From: an uncultured Pseudomonadota bacterium
Lineage (GTDB): Bacteria; Pseudomonadota; Alphaproteobacteria; UBA9219
DNA: 46,654 bases
Reading direction: 5' to 3'
Assembly (NCBI GenBank): GCA_903869345.1
Contig: CAIPYM010000012.1
Location: 1-46,654 of the forward strand
The translations under genes and the position numbers were made by a program. Below, piece by piece: positions 1-9,799 of the stretch. Each line of letters opens with the position of its first letter. Position 1 is the stretch's first letter. The notes under the pieces were generated by a model. The model was not told the origin of the DNA. It saw nothing but the letters and a program-made list of their open reading frames with translations, and searched no databases.

Positions 1-18
1 ACGGCGGTGTTCCCTCTC

Positions 19-152
19 CCCTTGAGGGAGAGGGTTAGGGTGAGGGGTCGTAAAAAACAAGGGATTCGTAGGAGTTCAACACGCTTTTTGTTCAGGAACC
101 CCTCACCCCGGCCCTCTCCCACAAGGGGAGAGGGAGTTGCACCGCACCTCCT
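19..152. repeat. Dispersed repeat family B, copy 1
   Basis: Two inverted arms rich in CCCTC/GAGGG (about 19-50 and 98-134) flank the segment GGATTCGTAGGAGTTCAA and CGCTTTTTGTTCAG. The same blocks recur in the same order near 11850-11932 (inverted) and 36173-36252. The segment lies downstream of the ABC permease gene and contains no convincing ORF. It is a short intergenic repeat of unknown function; a folded transcript is possible because the arms can pair. Confidence 0.75.
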
Positions 153-217
153 TCGAGGTCGGTTCTTCATCTGATTCCACGCTCATTTTATGTGAGTCGA
201 GCTATAGAGTGCGCGGA

Positions 218-336
218 TGATTCCCTCGGAATTCCGGCTTGCGCCGGAATGACGATTTTTGTGGTTCCGTCTTCTCCTTCGCCGGGACGACGACAGGCGA
301 CAACACGAGAGAACCCCTGCCGTGCCGCAGGATATC
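218..336 (+). repeat. Palindromic repeat family A, partial copy with right arm
   Basis: The core is recognisable from CCGGCTTGCGCCGG and a second CTTCGCCGGGACGACG. It is followed by the family's right arm, GAGAGAACCCCTGCCGTGCC, ending about 12 bases before the stop codon of the minus-strand ABC permease. In this orientation the arm points into the 3' end of a convergent gene and does not start one. Confidence 0.7.
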
Positions 337-347
337 CACGTCGCGCG

Positions 348-1505
348 CTAGCTCCGGAACACCGTCGCGGGATCAAGGCGGAGGACTTTGCGAAGACCAA
401 AGAGGGCCGCGAAACCCACGATCAGCAACACGCCGCCCGCGCTCGTGGCCAAAAGGGACCACGGCAGATAAAACGCCAGCGCCGTGTTGCCGCGCATGGC
501 GATTCCGAACAAGGCCGACAACCCCACGCCGAGGCCATACCCGATCCCGCCGACGACTCCCGCTTGAACCAGGACCATGCGCGTCAGCGTGGCGTTCCGC
601 AGGCCCATGGCTTTCAACGTGCCAAAGGCCCGCATGCTCTCGCGCACAAAGTTCAGGAAACTCTGGCCTGCGATCACCGCGCCGACCAAAAACCCGAGGA
701 GCACCGAGATTCCGAAATTGATGGGAATGCCCGTGTTGGTGGCCCAATAATCCCAGTTCATGTCCGCAAAACGTTGGCGCGTGTAAGCGGCGAGCCCCGT
801 GGAGCTTTCCAGCGCCCGCGCTACATCCACCAGGGGAACGCCCGGCTTGGCTTTCACAAGAATGTAGCTCAGGACCCGCCGCGTGGAGGGCATAAACCCC
901 AGGGCGCGGCTGTACGTCGTGAACGCTTGCGGGAAGGTCGTGAACGACGGGTGCACCTTGGCGAGCCCCACCACAAGAGCGCGTCGGTCGTTGATCTCCA
1001 TCACGTCCCCGATTTGGAGCGGACGCGAGGTCCCATCCGCAAACGTTTGACGAAAACGATGCTCGGCGGCGTCTTGATCCACGATGATGCCATCTTCGCG
1101 GCGCAGGTCCTCCAGGCGGCCTGCGGTGATGACTCGCGGCGCACCGATCAGTGTCGCGTCGTCGAGGCCGGTGAGGTCCAAGGACTTGCGCGACCCGTCG
1201 GGCATGAGTGCGGTCTGCATGCCCTTGAACAACGGCACGGCCCACGCGACGCCCGCAACGCCGCGCACACGCTGAAGTTCCGTATCGCGCAGGGGCTTAA
1301 ACTCTTCGATGAACTCCACCGTGGGGTCCATGACCCAGATGTCCGCGAGCTCCAGGTTGCTCATAAACCCGTACGTGCGATTCATGAGGCCCCAGAAAAT
1401 CGCGGGCTGCTGCGTCATGATCAGCGAAGCGAACGTGATCCCGATGATCATCGCCATGTATTTGCCGCGATCTCCGACGAGCATTTGAAGGGCGATCAGG
1501 ATCAT
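348..1505 (-). CDS. DevC-like ABC transporter permease (FtsX/MacB fold)
   Basis: The 385-residue product is an inner-membrane ABC permease of the DevC/MacB/FtsX superfamily. It has an N-terminal membrane segment, a periplasmic domain of about 230 residues, and three C-terminal membrane segments around GISVLLGFLVGAVIAGQ, VLVQAGVVGGIGYGLGVG and LLATSAGGVLLIVGFAALFG. The opening ALQMLVGDRGKYMAMI matches the typical DevC start, so I chose the ATG at 1505. A TTG at 1601 would add 32 residues that do not resemble the family. It follows mltA on the same strand after about 110 bases. Its ATPase and periplasmic adaptor are not in view and may lie beyond the left edge. Substrate unknown; DevC relatives export lipids or glycolipids. 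Confidence 0.85.
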   Translation of the reverse strand: MILIALQMLVGDRGKYMAMIIGITFASLIMTQQPAIFWGLMNRTYGFMSNLELADIWVMDPTVEFIEEFKPLRDTELQRVRGVAGVAWAVPLFKGMQTALMPDGSRKSLDLTGLDDATLIGAPRVITAGRLEDLRREDGIIVDQDAAEHRFRQTFADGTSRPLQIGDVMEINDRRALVVGLAKVHPSFTTFPQAFTTYSRALGFMPSTRRVLSYILVKAKPGVPLVDVARALESSTGLAAYTRQRFADMNWDYWATNTGIPINFGISVLLGFLVGAVIAGQSFLNFVRESMRAFGTLKAMGLRNATLTRMVLVQAGVVGGIGYGLGVGLSALFGIAMRGNTALAFYLPWSLLATSAGGVLLIVGFAALFGLRKVLRLDPATVFRS

Positions 1506-1613
1506 GAGCTTCGGAACGGAAACGGGAGTGCGTCCCCCAGCAACGCAAGGGGCAAGGCCAAGGATACCCCACCCCGCCGCGTAGGTCCAAGGCCGAGGCA
1601 AGGGGCGACAGGG

Positions 1614-2645
1614 CTATATCCGTGGCACCAGCTTGACATACCCCCCTCGGGCTTGGAGGACGCCCGCGAGGGCTCCGGCTTCGGGCCCCGTGCCCAGGAA
1701 AATGTCCCCGCGTATGCGCCCGCGAATAGCACCCCCTCGGTCTTGGGCGATGACCAAGCGGGAGGACTCGGGCCACGGGCGTCCGTCGCCCAACCTCAAC
1801 CACAGCGGCGTACCCAACGGCCACGACGGATCCACGGCCACGCTGCGCCCCGGCGTGAGGGGAACGCCCTGCGCCCCCAGGGGGCCCACGTTCGGGGGGG
1901 TGTCCACCACACGGAAAAACACCACCGAGGGGTTGAGGTCCAGAACATCTTGCCGCTCCGCCGGGTGAGCGCGAAGCCACGCAATAATTTTGTCCATCGT
2001 CACAGGACGATCGATCGCGCCCGCGTCGGCCAGCGCGCGCCCGATGGACACGTAAGGGTGCCCGTTCTGCGCCGCGTACCCCAGACGCACCGTCGCGCCC
2101 GTGTCCAACTTCACACGGCCCGAGCCCTGGACCTCCAGAAAGAACGCCGCAATCGGATCATCGACCCACACCAAGGGCTTGGCGCGTCCGTGCAAAGAGC
2201 CTCGCGCAATGGCCGCACGATCGTCGTACGAATCGCGCCGCTCGCTCCCCGAGGCCAGGTCGCGCGGCACCCCCCACAGCGGTGTTTGATAACGCCCGTG
2301 GCGGGTCCGTGATCCCTGCAACAGGGGCTCATAGTACCCGGTGAACAGGCCGTCTTCCGGAGGGTCCAGGGCATACGGGGTAAACCACGTTTCAAAAAAC
2401 GTCCGTGCAGCACAGTCATCTCCGGGGGGAACTTCCGCCGCCGCCGCGCACACGTTCCGCCACGGGTCCCGCGTGCCCTGCACACCGCAGGATTGAACGA
2501 ACGCCCCCAGCGCCTCGCTCTGCCGGTCGTCCTGCCAGCCCGGAAGGGTGGCGAACGCGATCGGCTCCCACGTCGAAGGCATCCAGGCGCACCCCGCAAG
2601 AAGGCTTGCGAGAATGCCGAAAAGAGCAAGACGCCCCAGGCTCAC
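1614..2645 (-). CDS. mltA: Membrane-bound lytic murein transglycosylase A
   Basis: This 343-residue lipoprotein has a short N-terminal membrane segment ending in a lipobox (LLAGC), so it should be lipidated and anchored in the outer membrane. It carries the MltA domain (GLFTGYYEPLLQGS) and a C-terminal 3D domain containing the AQDRGGAIRGRIRGDIFLG stretch, where the catalytic aspartate lies in this family. The enzyme cleaves peptidoglycan glycan strands to 1,6-anhydro products. The GTG start at 2645 overlaps the stop of the upstream Tim44-like gene by four bases (GTGA), which implies translational coupling. The Tim44-mltA pairing is common in Alphaproteobacteria. Confidence 0.93.
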   Translation of the reverse strand: MSLGRLALFGILASLLAGCAWMPSTWEPIAFATLPGWQDDRQSEALGAFVQSCGVQGTRDPWRNVCAAAAEVPPGDDCAARTFFETWFTPYALDPPEDGLFTGYYEPLLQGSRTRHGRYQTPLWGVPRDLASGSERRDSYDDRAAIARGSLHGRAKPLVWVDDPIAAFFLEVQGSGRVKLDTGATVRLGYAAQNGHPYVSIGRALADAGAIDRPVTMDKIIAWLRAHPAERQDVLDLNPSVVFFRVVDTPPNVGPLGAQGVPLTPGRSVAVDPSWPLGTPLWLRLGDGRPWPESSRLVIAQDRGGAIRGRIRGDIFLGTGPEAGALAGVLQARGGYVKLVPRI

Positions 2646-3352
2646 GACCGGGTCTCAACCAACTGCCAGTTGGGATCGTGGGACGCGAGATCGCGCGCGA
2701 ACACCCACACGTCGCGGACTTCCTCGGGGTGGTCTGGATCGCCCGCCACCACGCGGCCCTCAGCGTCCCGTGTCACGTTGACCTGATGGCTTGTGAAATC
2801 CACCGTCAAGAAGGCGCGTGTCCCGTCGAGCCGCGCGGCGGTTAACGAGGCGTCCGTCAGACGTTCAATGCGGCTTTCTTGCGTCTGCTGCGCGGCGAGC
2901 CGGTCCTCCAGCGCCTGTTTGAATCGCGCAAACACATCGGGGGCCACCAGGCGTTCGAGCCGCTCGTGGTCCCCTTTGGCAAACGAGTCCACAATCAGCC
3001 CAAACGCCGCCTTCGCCCCCGCCAAAAAGGGTTTTTCGGCAAACGTCGCGTCCACCGCCTTGATCTGCAAAAGAACCCCGGCCAAGGACGTCGGCGCCAC
3101 CTCGTACGTGAGCGCTTTGTTCGGAACCGCGGAATCCAGAGCGGCATGGGATGCCCCGATCGCCTCCGCCGAGTCCTCCCCCGGTGCAGGACTTTGCGTC
3201 GTCGGCGGAGGGGGAGGCGCTTCGGGCGGCGCGGCAAAAGGGTTGGGTCGCTGGGATTCGTCCTCCCGGCGACGGCCCAAAAGGGTCCAAAGCCGCCCCA
3301 GCACCAGAACGGCCACCAACGCATAAATCAAAATGTCCACGTACTCGCCCAT
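2642..3352 (-). CDS. Tim44-domain membrane-anchored protein
   Basis: The 236-residue product has one N-terminal membrane segment (ILIYALVAVLVLGRLWTLLG), then a proline-rich linker, and a C-terminal Tim44/TIM44-like domain (VDSFAKGDHERLERLVAPDVFARFKQALEDR onward). This is the usual architecture of the alphaproteobacterial Tim44 homologue, whose role is not well defined. The ATG at 3352 is preferred because GACGAGGA lies just upstream; an ATG at 3388 would add 12 residues. It is the first gene of a coupled pair with mltA. Confidence 0.85.
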   Translation of the reverse strand: MGEYVDILIYALVAVLVLGRLWTLLGRRREDESQRPNPFAAPPEAPPPPPTTQSPAPGEDSAEAIGASHAALDSAVPNKALTYEVAPTSLAGVLLQIKAVDATFAEKPFLAGAKAAFGLIVDSFAKGDHERLERLVAPDVFARFKQALEDRLAAQQTQESRIERLTDASLTAARLDGTRAFLTVDFTSHQVNVTRDAEGRVVAGDPDHPEEVRDVWVFARDLASHDPNWQLVETRS

Positions 3353-3393
3353 GGCGTCCTCGTCGGAAAACCTTGCCGGAAACCCCACTCTAG

Positions 3394-4581
<1,188 letters not shown>

Positions 4582-4639
4582 ACACCGTCTTCTTTCCTTC
4601 CATCGTCATCCACTCTGGTTGAACGCAGAGATGGTGCCC

Positions 4640-4724
4640 GTCGTCCCGGCGAAAGCCGGGACCTCGAGAGGCGGAGAGAGCGCAAAGAACGCCCTCGGGA
4701 TTCCGGCTTTCGCCGGAAGGACGA
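4640..4724. repeat. Palindromic repeat family A, core copy
   Basis: The core holds two palindromic halves, CCCGGCGAAAGCCGGGA and CCGGCTTTCGCCGG, joined by a spacer that includes CTCGAGAGGCGG and CCTCGGGATT. It lies between the convergent 3' ends of ilvC and the 171-residue orphan gene. Confidence 0.85.
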
Positions 4725-4748
4725 TTTTTTCGGCTCCGCCCCCGTCCT

Positions 4749-5264
4749 TCAGTCGAGGCGAGCGTCCAAAAGCTTACATACCTGATCAAGTTTCTCTCTC
4801 TGTCCCGGTGAGCTCATCATTCGCCCAAACATGAGGCCCGGCAGGTTATTAATCCCTTCAGGGTATTCTCCTCCAAAGTGGCTCGCCACTGTCTCCTCCA
4901 TGCTTTGTACCCAAGCTGCCACAAGGTCAGGGTTGTTGAGTGCAGCGCTTCCATCCGCCTTGAGTGCCTGCCGATGTGCAGTCAACTCCGCCCCAACCTG
5001 CTTGGCGGCAGACACCATGGCCCCCCACTGAACCGTCCCATCGCTCGACCCCAATGCAGGAACATCTAATTCGTCCAACAACGTTGCACCAGCCTCTACA
5101 GGCTGAGACAACAGTGCACAATACGCGCTCTGCACCTGGTCTGAGGCGCTCTGTTGCGAAAGTTCACTGATGATACGTGGCAACAACCCCCACGGGTTTC
5201 GCGCCGGATAGGCTGATTGAACGTCTTGACCTATTTTATCTATTATTTCGGCAGTAACCAGCAT
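4749..5264 (-). CDS. Orphan hypothetical protein, 171 residues
   Basis: I do not recognise this protein. It is 171 residues, without signal peptide or membrane segment, and looks mainly helical. It is rich in Gln, Ala and Ser, with two consecutive stretches of similar flavour (SELSQQSASDQVQSAYCALL and GAELTAHRQALKADGSAAL). The start is firm: AGGAGGTCACC directly precedes the ATG, one of the best ribosome sites in the window. The gene and its AT-rich upstream region (5265-5345) are visibly less GC-rich than their neighbours. It stands alone between two repeats, which suggests horizontal acquisition. Function unknown. Confidence 0.7.
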   Translation of the reverse strand: MLVTAEIIDKIGQDVQSAYPARNPWGLLPRIISELSQQSASDQVQSAYCALLSQPVEAGATLLDELDVPALGSSDGTVQWGAMVSAAKQVGAELTAHRQALKADGSAALNNPDLVAAWVQSMEETVASHFGGEYPEGINNLPGLMFGRMMSSPGQREKLDQVCKLLDARLD

Positions 5265-5360
5265 GGTGACCTCCTGTTTCTAGTCGCTGATGGCCATTGT
5301 ATGGCTGACAATTCATAGTATCACATTTTCATGCAAATAAAGACTCAAAATTCGCCCTTG

Positions 5361-5527
5361 TGAGTCCCCGAAGGGGACGACACCATCCATCTCCGGCCCT
5401 TTCCGTTAGCCCAAAAGGTTGTGAGCTGGATCGCTCCGCTCGCGAGGACGGAGGAGAGGACAGGAAGGAAAATCCCGTCCATGTTGCAGTATATCCCCCC
5501 CCACGTCCCGGCTTTCGACGGGATGAC
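5361..5527. repeat. Intergenic repeat, mixed family A and C sequences
   Basis: It contains GGATCGCTCCGCTCGCGAGGACGG, cut here to GATCGCTCCGCTCGCGA, similar to the core at 21061-21090. A degraded family A arm follows (GGAAGGAAAATCCCGTCCATG around 5466-5483, abbreviated GGAAGGAAAATCCCG), and then the half-palindrome CCCGGCTTTCGACGGGATG. It fills the space upstream of the LD-carboxypeptidase gene. Confidence 0.65.
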
Positions 5528-5561
5528 GTTGAAAGGAACGACTGCTAAAGTGGCGGCCATC

Positions 5562-6530
5562 ATGTTCGCCCCGCTCCTGCCCGCGCCGTTTCCCCCTCCC
5601 CTCAAAAAAGGGGGGACCGTCGGCCTGATAGCCCCTGGACGTTGGCCGGACCCGGCGGTTGTGGACGGTACAGTGGCGCTCTTGGAGGAGCGCGGGTACA
5701 CGGTCGTCACGCACCCGCAGGTCTACCTCCGCGACGGGCAGCTGGCCGGCAGTGACGCCGCGCGAGCCGAGGCCCTGATGGACATGTTTGCGGACCCCAC
5801 GATTGACGCCGTGATGTGCGCGCGCGGAGGCACCGGGGCCCTGCCTCTGCTGAAACGCCTGAAGTATGACTTCATCGCCGCGAGTCCCAAGCCGTTCGTC
5901 GGGTTCTCGGATGCGACGGTTCTTGTCCAGGCGATTCGCCGCTTGAGCGGGTTTGTGACGTACCACGGCCCGATGGGTGTGACGCTGGTGGAGGCCGAGG
6001 CGGACCCGCGCCTCTTGGACGATCTGTTGACGTTGATCGGCCCCCCTCGGCGCAAAGGGGCGGGTCTGAAGATGGGTTACGACGGCCTTCGGGACACACG
6101 CGAGGGGCGGGCCGAGGGGATTCTTGTGGGCGGGAACATCACGCTGCTGCAGACCCTCATCGGCACGCCCTACGATTGGTCAGGCGAGCAGGCGATCCTC
6201 TTTCTGGAGGACACCGACGAGCCGCTCTACAAAATCGACCGTGCCTTGCAGCATTTCGCCCTGGCCGGAAAGTTTGAAGGCGTCCGCGCTGTTCTTGTCG
6301 GGGAGGCGACCGGCCTTCTGGACGGCGAGACGGGACGCGCTCTGCCCGACGAGCAACCCTACGGGCGCGACTTGCGGACGATCGTGGAGGCCTACGTGCC
6401 CAAAACCCTGCCCCTGGCGTTCGGATTTCCCTGCGGGCACAGCGTGCGCCTCACGACACTGCCCGTGGGAGCCTGGGTCCATGTGGACGTGCACGACACC
6501 GCCGCCACGCTGACGTTCGCGCACCTGTAG
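5562..6530 (+). CDS. LD-carboxypeptidase (peptidase family S66, LdcA/MccF type)
   Basis: The 322-residue product has the S66 pattern. A start-proximal GGTVGLIAPG is followed by AVMCARGGTGALPLLKRL and the nucleophile Ser in VGFSDATVL. The partner Glu lies in LFLEDTDEPLYKIDR and the His in GFPCGHS. These enzymes release the terminal D-alanine from muramoyl tetrapeptides during peptidoglycan recycling; MccF relatives hydrolyse microcin C. I chose the ATG at 5562 because the family-like sequence begins 17 residues later. An ATG at 5481 lies inside a degraded repeat arm with GGAAGG upstream and would add 27 residues, so the start is uncertain. Confidence 0.9.
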   Translation: MFAPLLPAPFPPPLKKGGTVGLIAPGRWPDPAVVDGTVALLEERGYTVVTHPQVYLRDGQLAGSDAARAEALMDMFADPTIDAVMCARGGTGALPLLKRLKYDFIAASPKPFVGFSDATVLVQAIRRLSGFVTYHGPMGVTLVEAEADPRLLDDLLTLIGPPRRKGAGLKMGYDGLRDTREGRAEGILVGGNITLLQTLIGTPYDWSGEQAILFLEDTDEPLYKIDRALQHFALAGKFEGVRAVLVGEATGLLDGETGRALPDEQPYGRDLRTIVEAYVPKTLPLAFGFPCGHSVRLTTLPVGAWVHVDVHDTAATLTFAHL

Positions 6531-6602
6531 ACGCGGGCGGGGGCGTGATTCTTTTTCCCTTGCTTCGCCAAGCCCCCGAGACGCCAGAGTGAAAAACGTC
6601 CC

Positions 6603-6631
6603 TTGAACGCAGCACGCGGGGCTCCTATGAT
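6603..6631 (+). promoter_or_regulatory. Putative sigma-70 promoter of the BI-1 gene
   Basis: TTGAAC (6603-6608) and TATGAT (6626-6631) are separated by 17 bases, 50 bases upstream of the ATG. This is one of the better consensus matches in the window. Confidence 0.6.
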
Positions 6632-6680
6632 AAGGAGGTAGAAGGGTCACTTATCCAACGAACGTAGGGAGGCAAACCTC

Positions 6681-7388
6681 ATGGAGCCGATGTTTCGCAC
6701 CAGTGTTGTCAGCAGCGCCGACCGCAGCGTTTACGACGCAGGTCTCCGCGCCCATATGCAACGCGTGTTTCAGTACATGGGCGGCGGTTTAGCCATCACC
6801 GGGGCCGTTGCGTTCCTCGTGGCCAACACACCCCTCGCGGCCTTCATTTTCGGCACGCCGCTGAAATGGGTCGCCATGCTCGCGCCCTTCGCGTTCATTT
6901 TCTACATGAATTTTAAAATGGCCAGCATCACCGCCTCCCGCGCCCAGACGCTGTTCTGGTGTTTTTGTGCCGCCATGGGCCTGTCCATGGCCTCGGTGTT
7001 TCTGGTGTTCACGGGGGCGAGCATCGCGCGGGCGTTCTTCATCACGGCGGGAACGTTCGGGATCATGAGTCTTTGGGGCTACACGACCAAGTCCGACCTC
7101 AGCCGGTTCGGATCGTTCCTGATGATGGGGGTCCTTGGGCTGTTCCTGGCCATGCTGGTCAACCTGTTCCTGGGATCCAGCATGATGCAGTGGATCGTCT
7201 CGGTCCTGGGCGTCGGGATTTTCACGGGCCTCACGGCGTATGACGTGCAGCGCATCAAGCAGACCTACGCCGAAAATTGGGGGGCCGAGGCCAACAACAA
7301 ACTGGCGGTCCTGGGGGCGCTGAACCTCTACCTGAACTTCATCAACGCCTTTCAGTTTCTCCTCAATCTGATGGGCAACAACCGCTAG
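6681..7388 (+). CDS. Bax inhibitor-1/YccA family membrane protein
   Basis: The 235-residue protein has about seven hydrophobic helices and belongs to the BI-1 family. Diagnostic features are the N-terminal helix starting LRAHMQRVFQYMGGGLAITG, the central GIMSLWGYTTKSDLSRFG, and the C-terminal AVLGALNLYLNFINAFQFLL with a conserved Asp in TGLTAYDVQRIKQTY. Family members are inner-membrane pH-sensitive Ca2+ leak channels or modulate membrane proteolysis through FtsH. GGGAGG precedes the ATG and a good promoter lies 50 bases upstream, so it is probably transcribed alone. Confidence 0.93.
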   Translation: MEPMFRTSVVSSADRSVYDAGLRAHMQRVFQYMGGGLAITGAVAFLVANTPLAAFIFGTPLKWVAMLAPFAFIFYMNFKMASITASRAQTLFWCFCAAMGLSMASVFLVFTGASIARAFFITAGTFGIMSLWGYTTKSDLSRFGSFLMMGVLGLFLAMLVNLFLGSSMMQWIVSVLGVGIFTGLTAYDVQRIKQTYAENWGAEANNKLAVLGALNLYLNFINAFQFLLNLMGNNR

Positions 7389-7410
7389 GCGGGGGCAGTA
7401 ACACAGAGCC

Positions 7411-7496
7411 GTCACCCCGGCGAAAGCCGGGGTCTCGGGGGATTCGTCCCCGCCCTCCCTAGCGTCTCGAGGTCCCGGCCTTCGCCGGGACGACGG
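7411..7496. repeat. Palindromic repeat family A, core copy
   Basis: CACCCCGGCGAAAGCCGGGG at the left is matched by CCGGCCTTCGCCGG at the right, with GTCTCGAGG in the spacer. It fills most of the gap between the BI-1 gene and dapB and has no recognisable arm. Confidence 0.85.
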
Positions 7497-7552
7497 AGGA
7501 AGAGACGGCGGGTTGTTTGAGCATTTGTCTTCGGCCCCTGAAAGGTCTTGTC

Positions 7553-8287
7553 ATGCCCTACGCTCTTGGGATCATCGGTTACGCGGGACGCATGGGCCAA
7601 GCCATTGGGCGCTTGGCCCTTGAGGACATGCACTGGAGCCTCAGTGGTGGGGTTGTGCGAAAGAACGTCGCCCCGCCGATCCCTGGTGTGCTCATCACAA
7701 CCAACCCTGACGAGCTTTTCCCCGTGTGCGATGTTGTGGTGGACGTCTCCTCCCCCCAAGCCACGGCAGGAAACGCGGCGGCGGCTGTGCGGTACGGCAA
7801 GGCCTTTGTGTGTGGCACGACGGGGCTCGATGAGGCCGCTCGAACGGCCTTGGCCGAAGCCGCAGCGCGCGTGCCCGTCTTGTACGCCTCCAACACGAGC
7901 CTTTCGCTGGCCGTTGTGAAAAAACTGGCTCACGAAGCCGCGCGGCTGCTCGCCCCCCATGACTACGACGTCACCATTTTGGGTCGCCATCACCGTTGGA
8001 AAAAAGACCGGCCCTCGGGCACGGCCAAAACATTGGGCGAGGCGGTGGTTGCAGGAAACGGGGGCGTTCACGCTCCACAGTTCGCGGATCTCCATGCAGG
8101 ATCGGTCGTCGGGGAGCACGAAGTGGCGTTTGTCGGGGCCCACGAGGTGATCACGATTGCCCACAGCGTCACGGACCGCGATGTCTTCGCAAGAGGGGCT
8201 CTCACGGCCGCCCTTTGGCTCGCGGATCACCCGACTCCCGGCCGATTGTACGGCATGGACGACGTGCTGGGGCTGCAGGGCGTTTAA
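7553..8287 (+). CDS. dapB: 4-hydroxy-tetrahydrodipicolinate reductase
   Basis: The 244-residue product has the DapB N-terminal NAD(P)H site (GIIGYAGRMGQAIGR), the CGTTGLDE motif, and SNTSLSLAVVKKL. The substrate-binding HHRWKKDRPSGTA contains the catalytic His-His-x4-Lys arrangement typical of the family. The C-terminus (ARGALTAALWL...GRLYGMDDVLGL) is also typical. It reduces HTPA in lysine and diaminopimelate synthesis. GAAAGG lies upstream of the ATG at 7553. Both intergenic flanks are family A repeats. Confidence 0.96.
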   Translation: MPYALGIIGYAGRMGQAIGRLALEDMHWSLSGGVVRKNVAPPIPGVLITTNPDELFPVCDVVVDVSSPQATAGNAAAAVRYGKAFVCGTTGLDEAARTALAEAAARVPVLYASNTSLSLAVVKKLAHEAARLLAPHDYDVTILGRHHRWKKDRPSGTAKTLGEAVVAGNGGVHAPQFADLHAGSVVGEHEVAFVGAHEVITIAHSVTDRDVFARGALTAALWLADHPTPGRLYGMDDVLGLQGV

Positions 8288-8307
8288 TCGCCCGCTCTCC
8301 ATCCTGC

Positions 8308-8396
8308 GTCACCCCGGCGAAAGCCGGAGTCCCAGGGGATTCCTCACGCTCTTCCCCAACGTCTCGAGGTCTCGGCCTTCGCCGGGACGACGACGG
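8308..8396. repeat. Palindromic repeat family A, core copy
   Basis: CACCCCGGCGAAAGCCGGAG at the left and CTCGGCCTTCGCCGGGACG at the right, with a spacer containing CAACGTCTCGAGG, which closely resembles the copy at 7411-7496. It lies between dapB and serS. Confidence 0.85.
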
Positions 8397-8509
8397 GGGG
8401 GTACAAGGACCTCTTATGGACTTTCGCCTCTGGACTCGCGCAAGGACCCGGCCCTAGAAAAGACACGAAGTTTTGTTTTTATCCTCCCGTTTCCCTTCTG
8501 GAGTCGTTG

Positions 8510-9799
8510 ATGCACGACCTTCGCGCCCTTCGCGCCGATCCCGCCGCTTTTGATGCTGGTCTTGCCCGGCGGGGGCTTGCGCCCTGCTCAGCGAACGTCC
8601 TCGCGCTGGATTCCGACCACCGCGCGGCCCTGACGTCCCTGCAAGAAGCCCAGGCCCAGCGCAACGATCTTTCGCAAACCATCGGCGCGTTGAAAAAAGC
8701 CGGGAAGAACGCAAGCGAGGCCTTGCGGGAAGTCGCCCATCTGAAAGACGCGATGGCCGAAATGGAAGAGAAAGCCAAGGTCCTGGGCGTCCGGCTTGAC
8801 GCCCGCCTCGCCGAGATTCCCAACATCCCCCTTCCCGAGGTTCCCGACGGACCCGACGAGTCCGCGAACGTGGAAATTCGCCGGGTTGGATCGCCGCGCC
8901 TTCTCAACAGTGCACGTTCACACGAAGCGCTGGGCGAAGAATCGGGATTCATGGATTTCGAAGCCGCCGCGCGTCTTTCGGGGGCACGATTCACGATCCT
9001 CAAAGGGCCCCTGGCCAAGCTGGAGCGGGCGCTCGGCGCGTTCATGCTGGACCTGCACACGACCGAGTTCGGGTACACCGAAGTCTCACCGCCGCTCATG
9101 GTGCGCGAGGAGATCATGTACGGCACGGCGCAATTGCCGAAATTCGCCGAGGACCAGTTTCAGACAACGTCGGGAATGTGGCTAATCCCGACCGCCGAAG
9201 TGCCGCTGACGAACCTCGTGCGTGAGAGTCTGCTCGAGCGCGAATCCCTCCCCCGGCGATTCACGGCGCTCACCGCTTGTTTTCGCGCGGAAGCGGGCGC
9301 GGCGGGGCGCGACACGCGCGGCATGCTCCGCCAACATCAGTTCTACAAAGTTGAAATGGTCAGCATCACCGCCCCCGAACAGTCGGCCGAGGAGCACGAG
9401 CGCATGACGGCCTGCGCCGAGACGGTTTTGAAACGCCTCGGGCTGCCGTTCCGAACCGTTGTTCTGTGCACAGGGGACATGGGGTTTGCGTCGCGCAAGA
9501 CGTACGACATCGAAGTGTGGATGCCGAGTCAGAATCTCTACCGTGAGATTTCCAGTTGCTCCACCTGTGGCGATTTCCAAGCACGGCGCATGAATGCGCG
9601 CTGCCGTGCGGCGGGTGACAAAACCTCCACGTTTGTTCACACGCTGAACGGCTCGGGCGTTGCGGTCGGACGGTGCCTGATTGCCGTGATGGAAAACTTC
9701 CAAGAGCCCGACGGGTCCATCGTTCTTCCTCCCGCCCTTCGTCCGTACATGGGGGGGATGGAGGTGATCCCCGGCCCCGCTCTTTCGCGAGAGACCTGA
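8510..9799 (+). CDS. serS: Serine--tRNA ligase
   Basis: The 429-residue class II aminoacyl-tRNA synthetase has the N-terminal coiled-coil tRNA-binding arm (about residues 30-100, rich in Ala, Lys and Glu). Motif 2 is [20 protein letters not shown] and motif 3 is [20 protein letters not shown]. Length and motif order match bacterial SerS. It charges tRNA-Ser in the cytoplasm; a tRNA-Ser gene lies at the right end of this window. GGAGTCGTTG precedes the ATG. Its TGA stop overlaps the ATG of the next gene (TGATG), so the two are coupled. Confidence 0.97.
   Translation: MHDLRALRADPAAFDAGLARRGLAPCSANVLALDSDHRAALTSLQEAQAQRNDLSQTIGALKKAGKNASEALREVAHLKDAMAEMEEKAKVLGVRLDARLAEIPNIPLPEVPDGPDESANVEIRRVGSPRLLNSARSHEALGEESGFMDFEAAARLSGARFTILKGPLAKLERALGAFMLDLHTTEFGYTEVSPPLMVREEIMYGTAQLPKFAEDQFQTTSGMWLIPTAEVPLTNLVRESLLERESLPRRFTALTACFRAEAGAAGRDTRGMLRQHQFYKVEMVSITAPEQSAEEHERMTACAETVLKRLGLPFRTVVLCTGDMGFASRKTYDIEVWMPSQNLYREISSCSTCGDFQARRMNARCRAAGDKTSTFVHTLNGSGVAVGRCLIAVMENFQEPDGSIVLPPALRPYMGGMEVIPGPALSRET

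Noticed and set aside
192-2312. A 706-codon open frame on the plus strand.
   Set aside because: It runs antisense to the ABC permease and mltA, both with clear family motifs. Its product is an Arg/Gln/His-rich sequence typical of reading the opposite strand of GC-rich genes.
4749-5264. Toxin-antitoxin or phage assignment for the 171-residue orphan.
   Set aside because: No partner gene and no motif supports either, so I left it unassigned.
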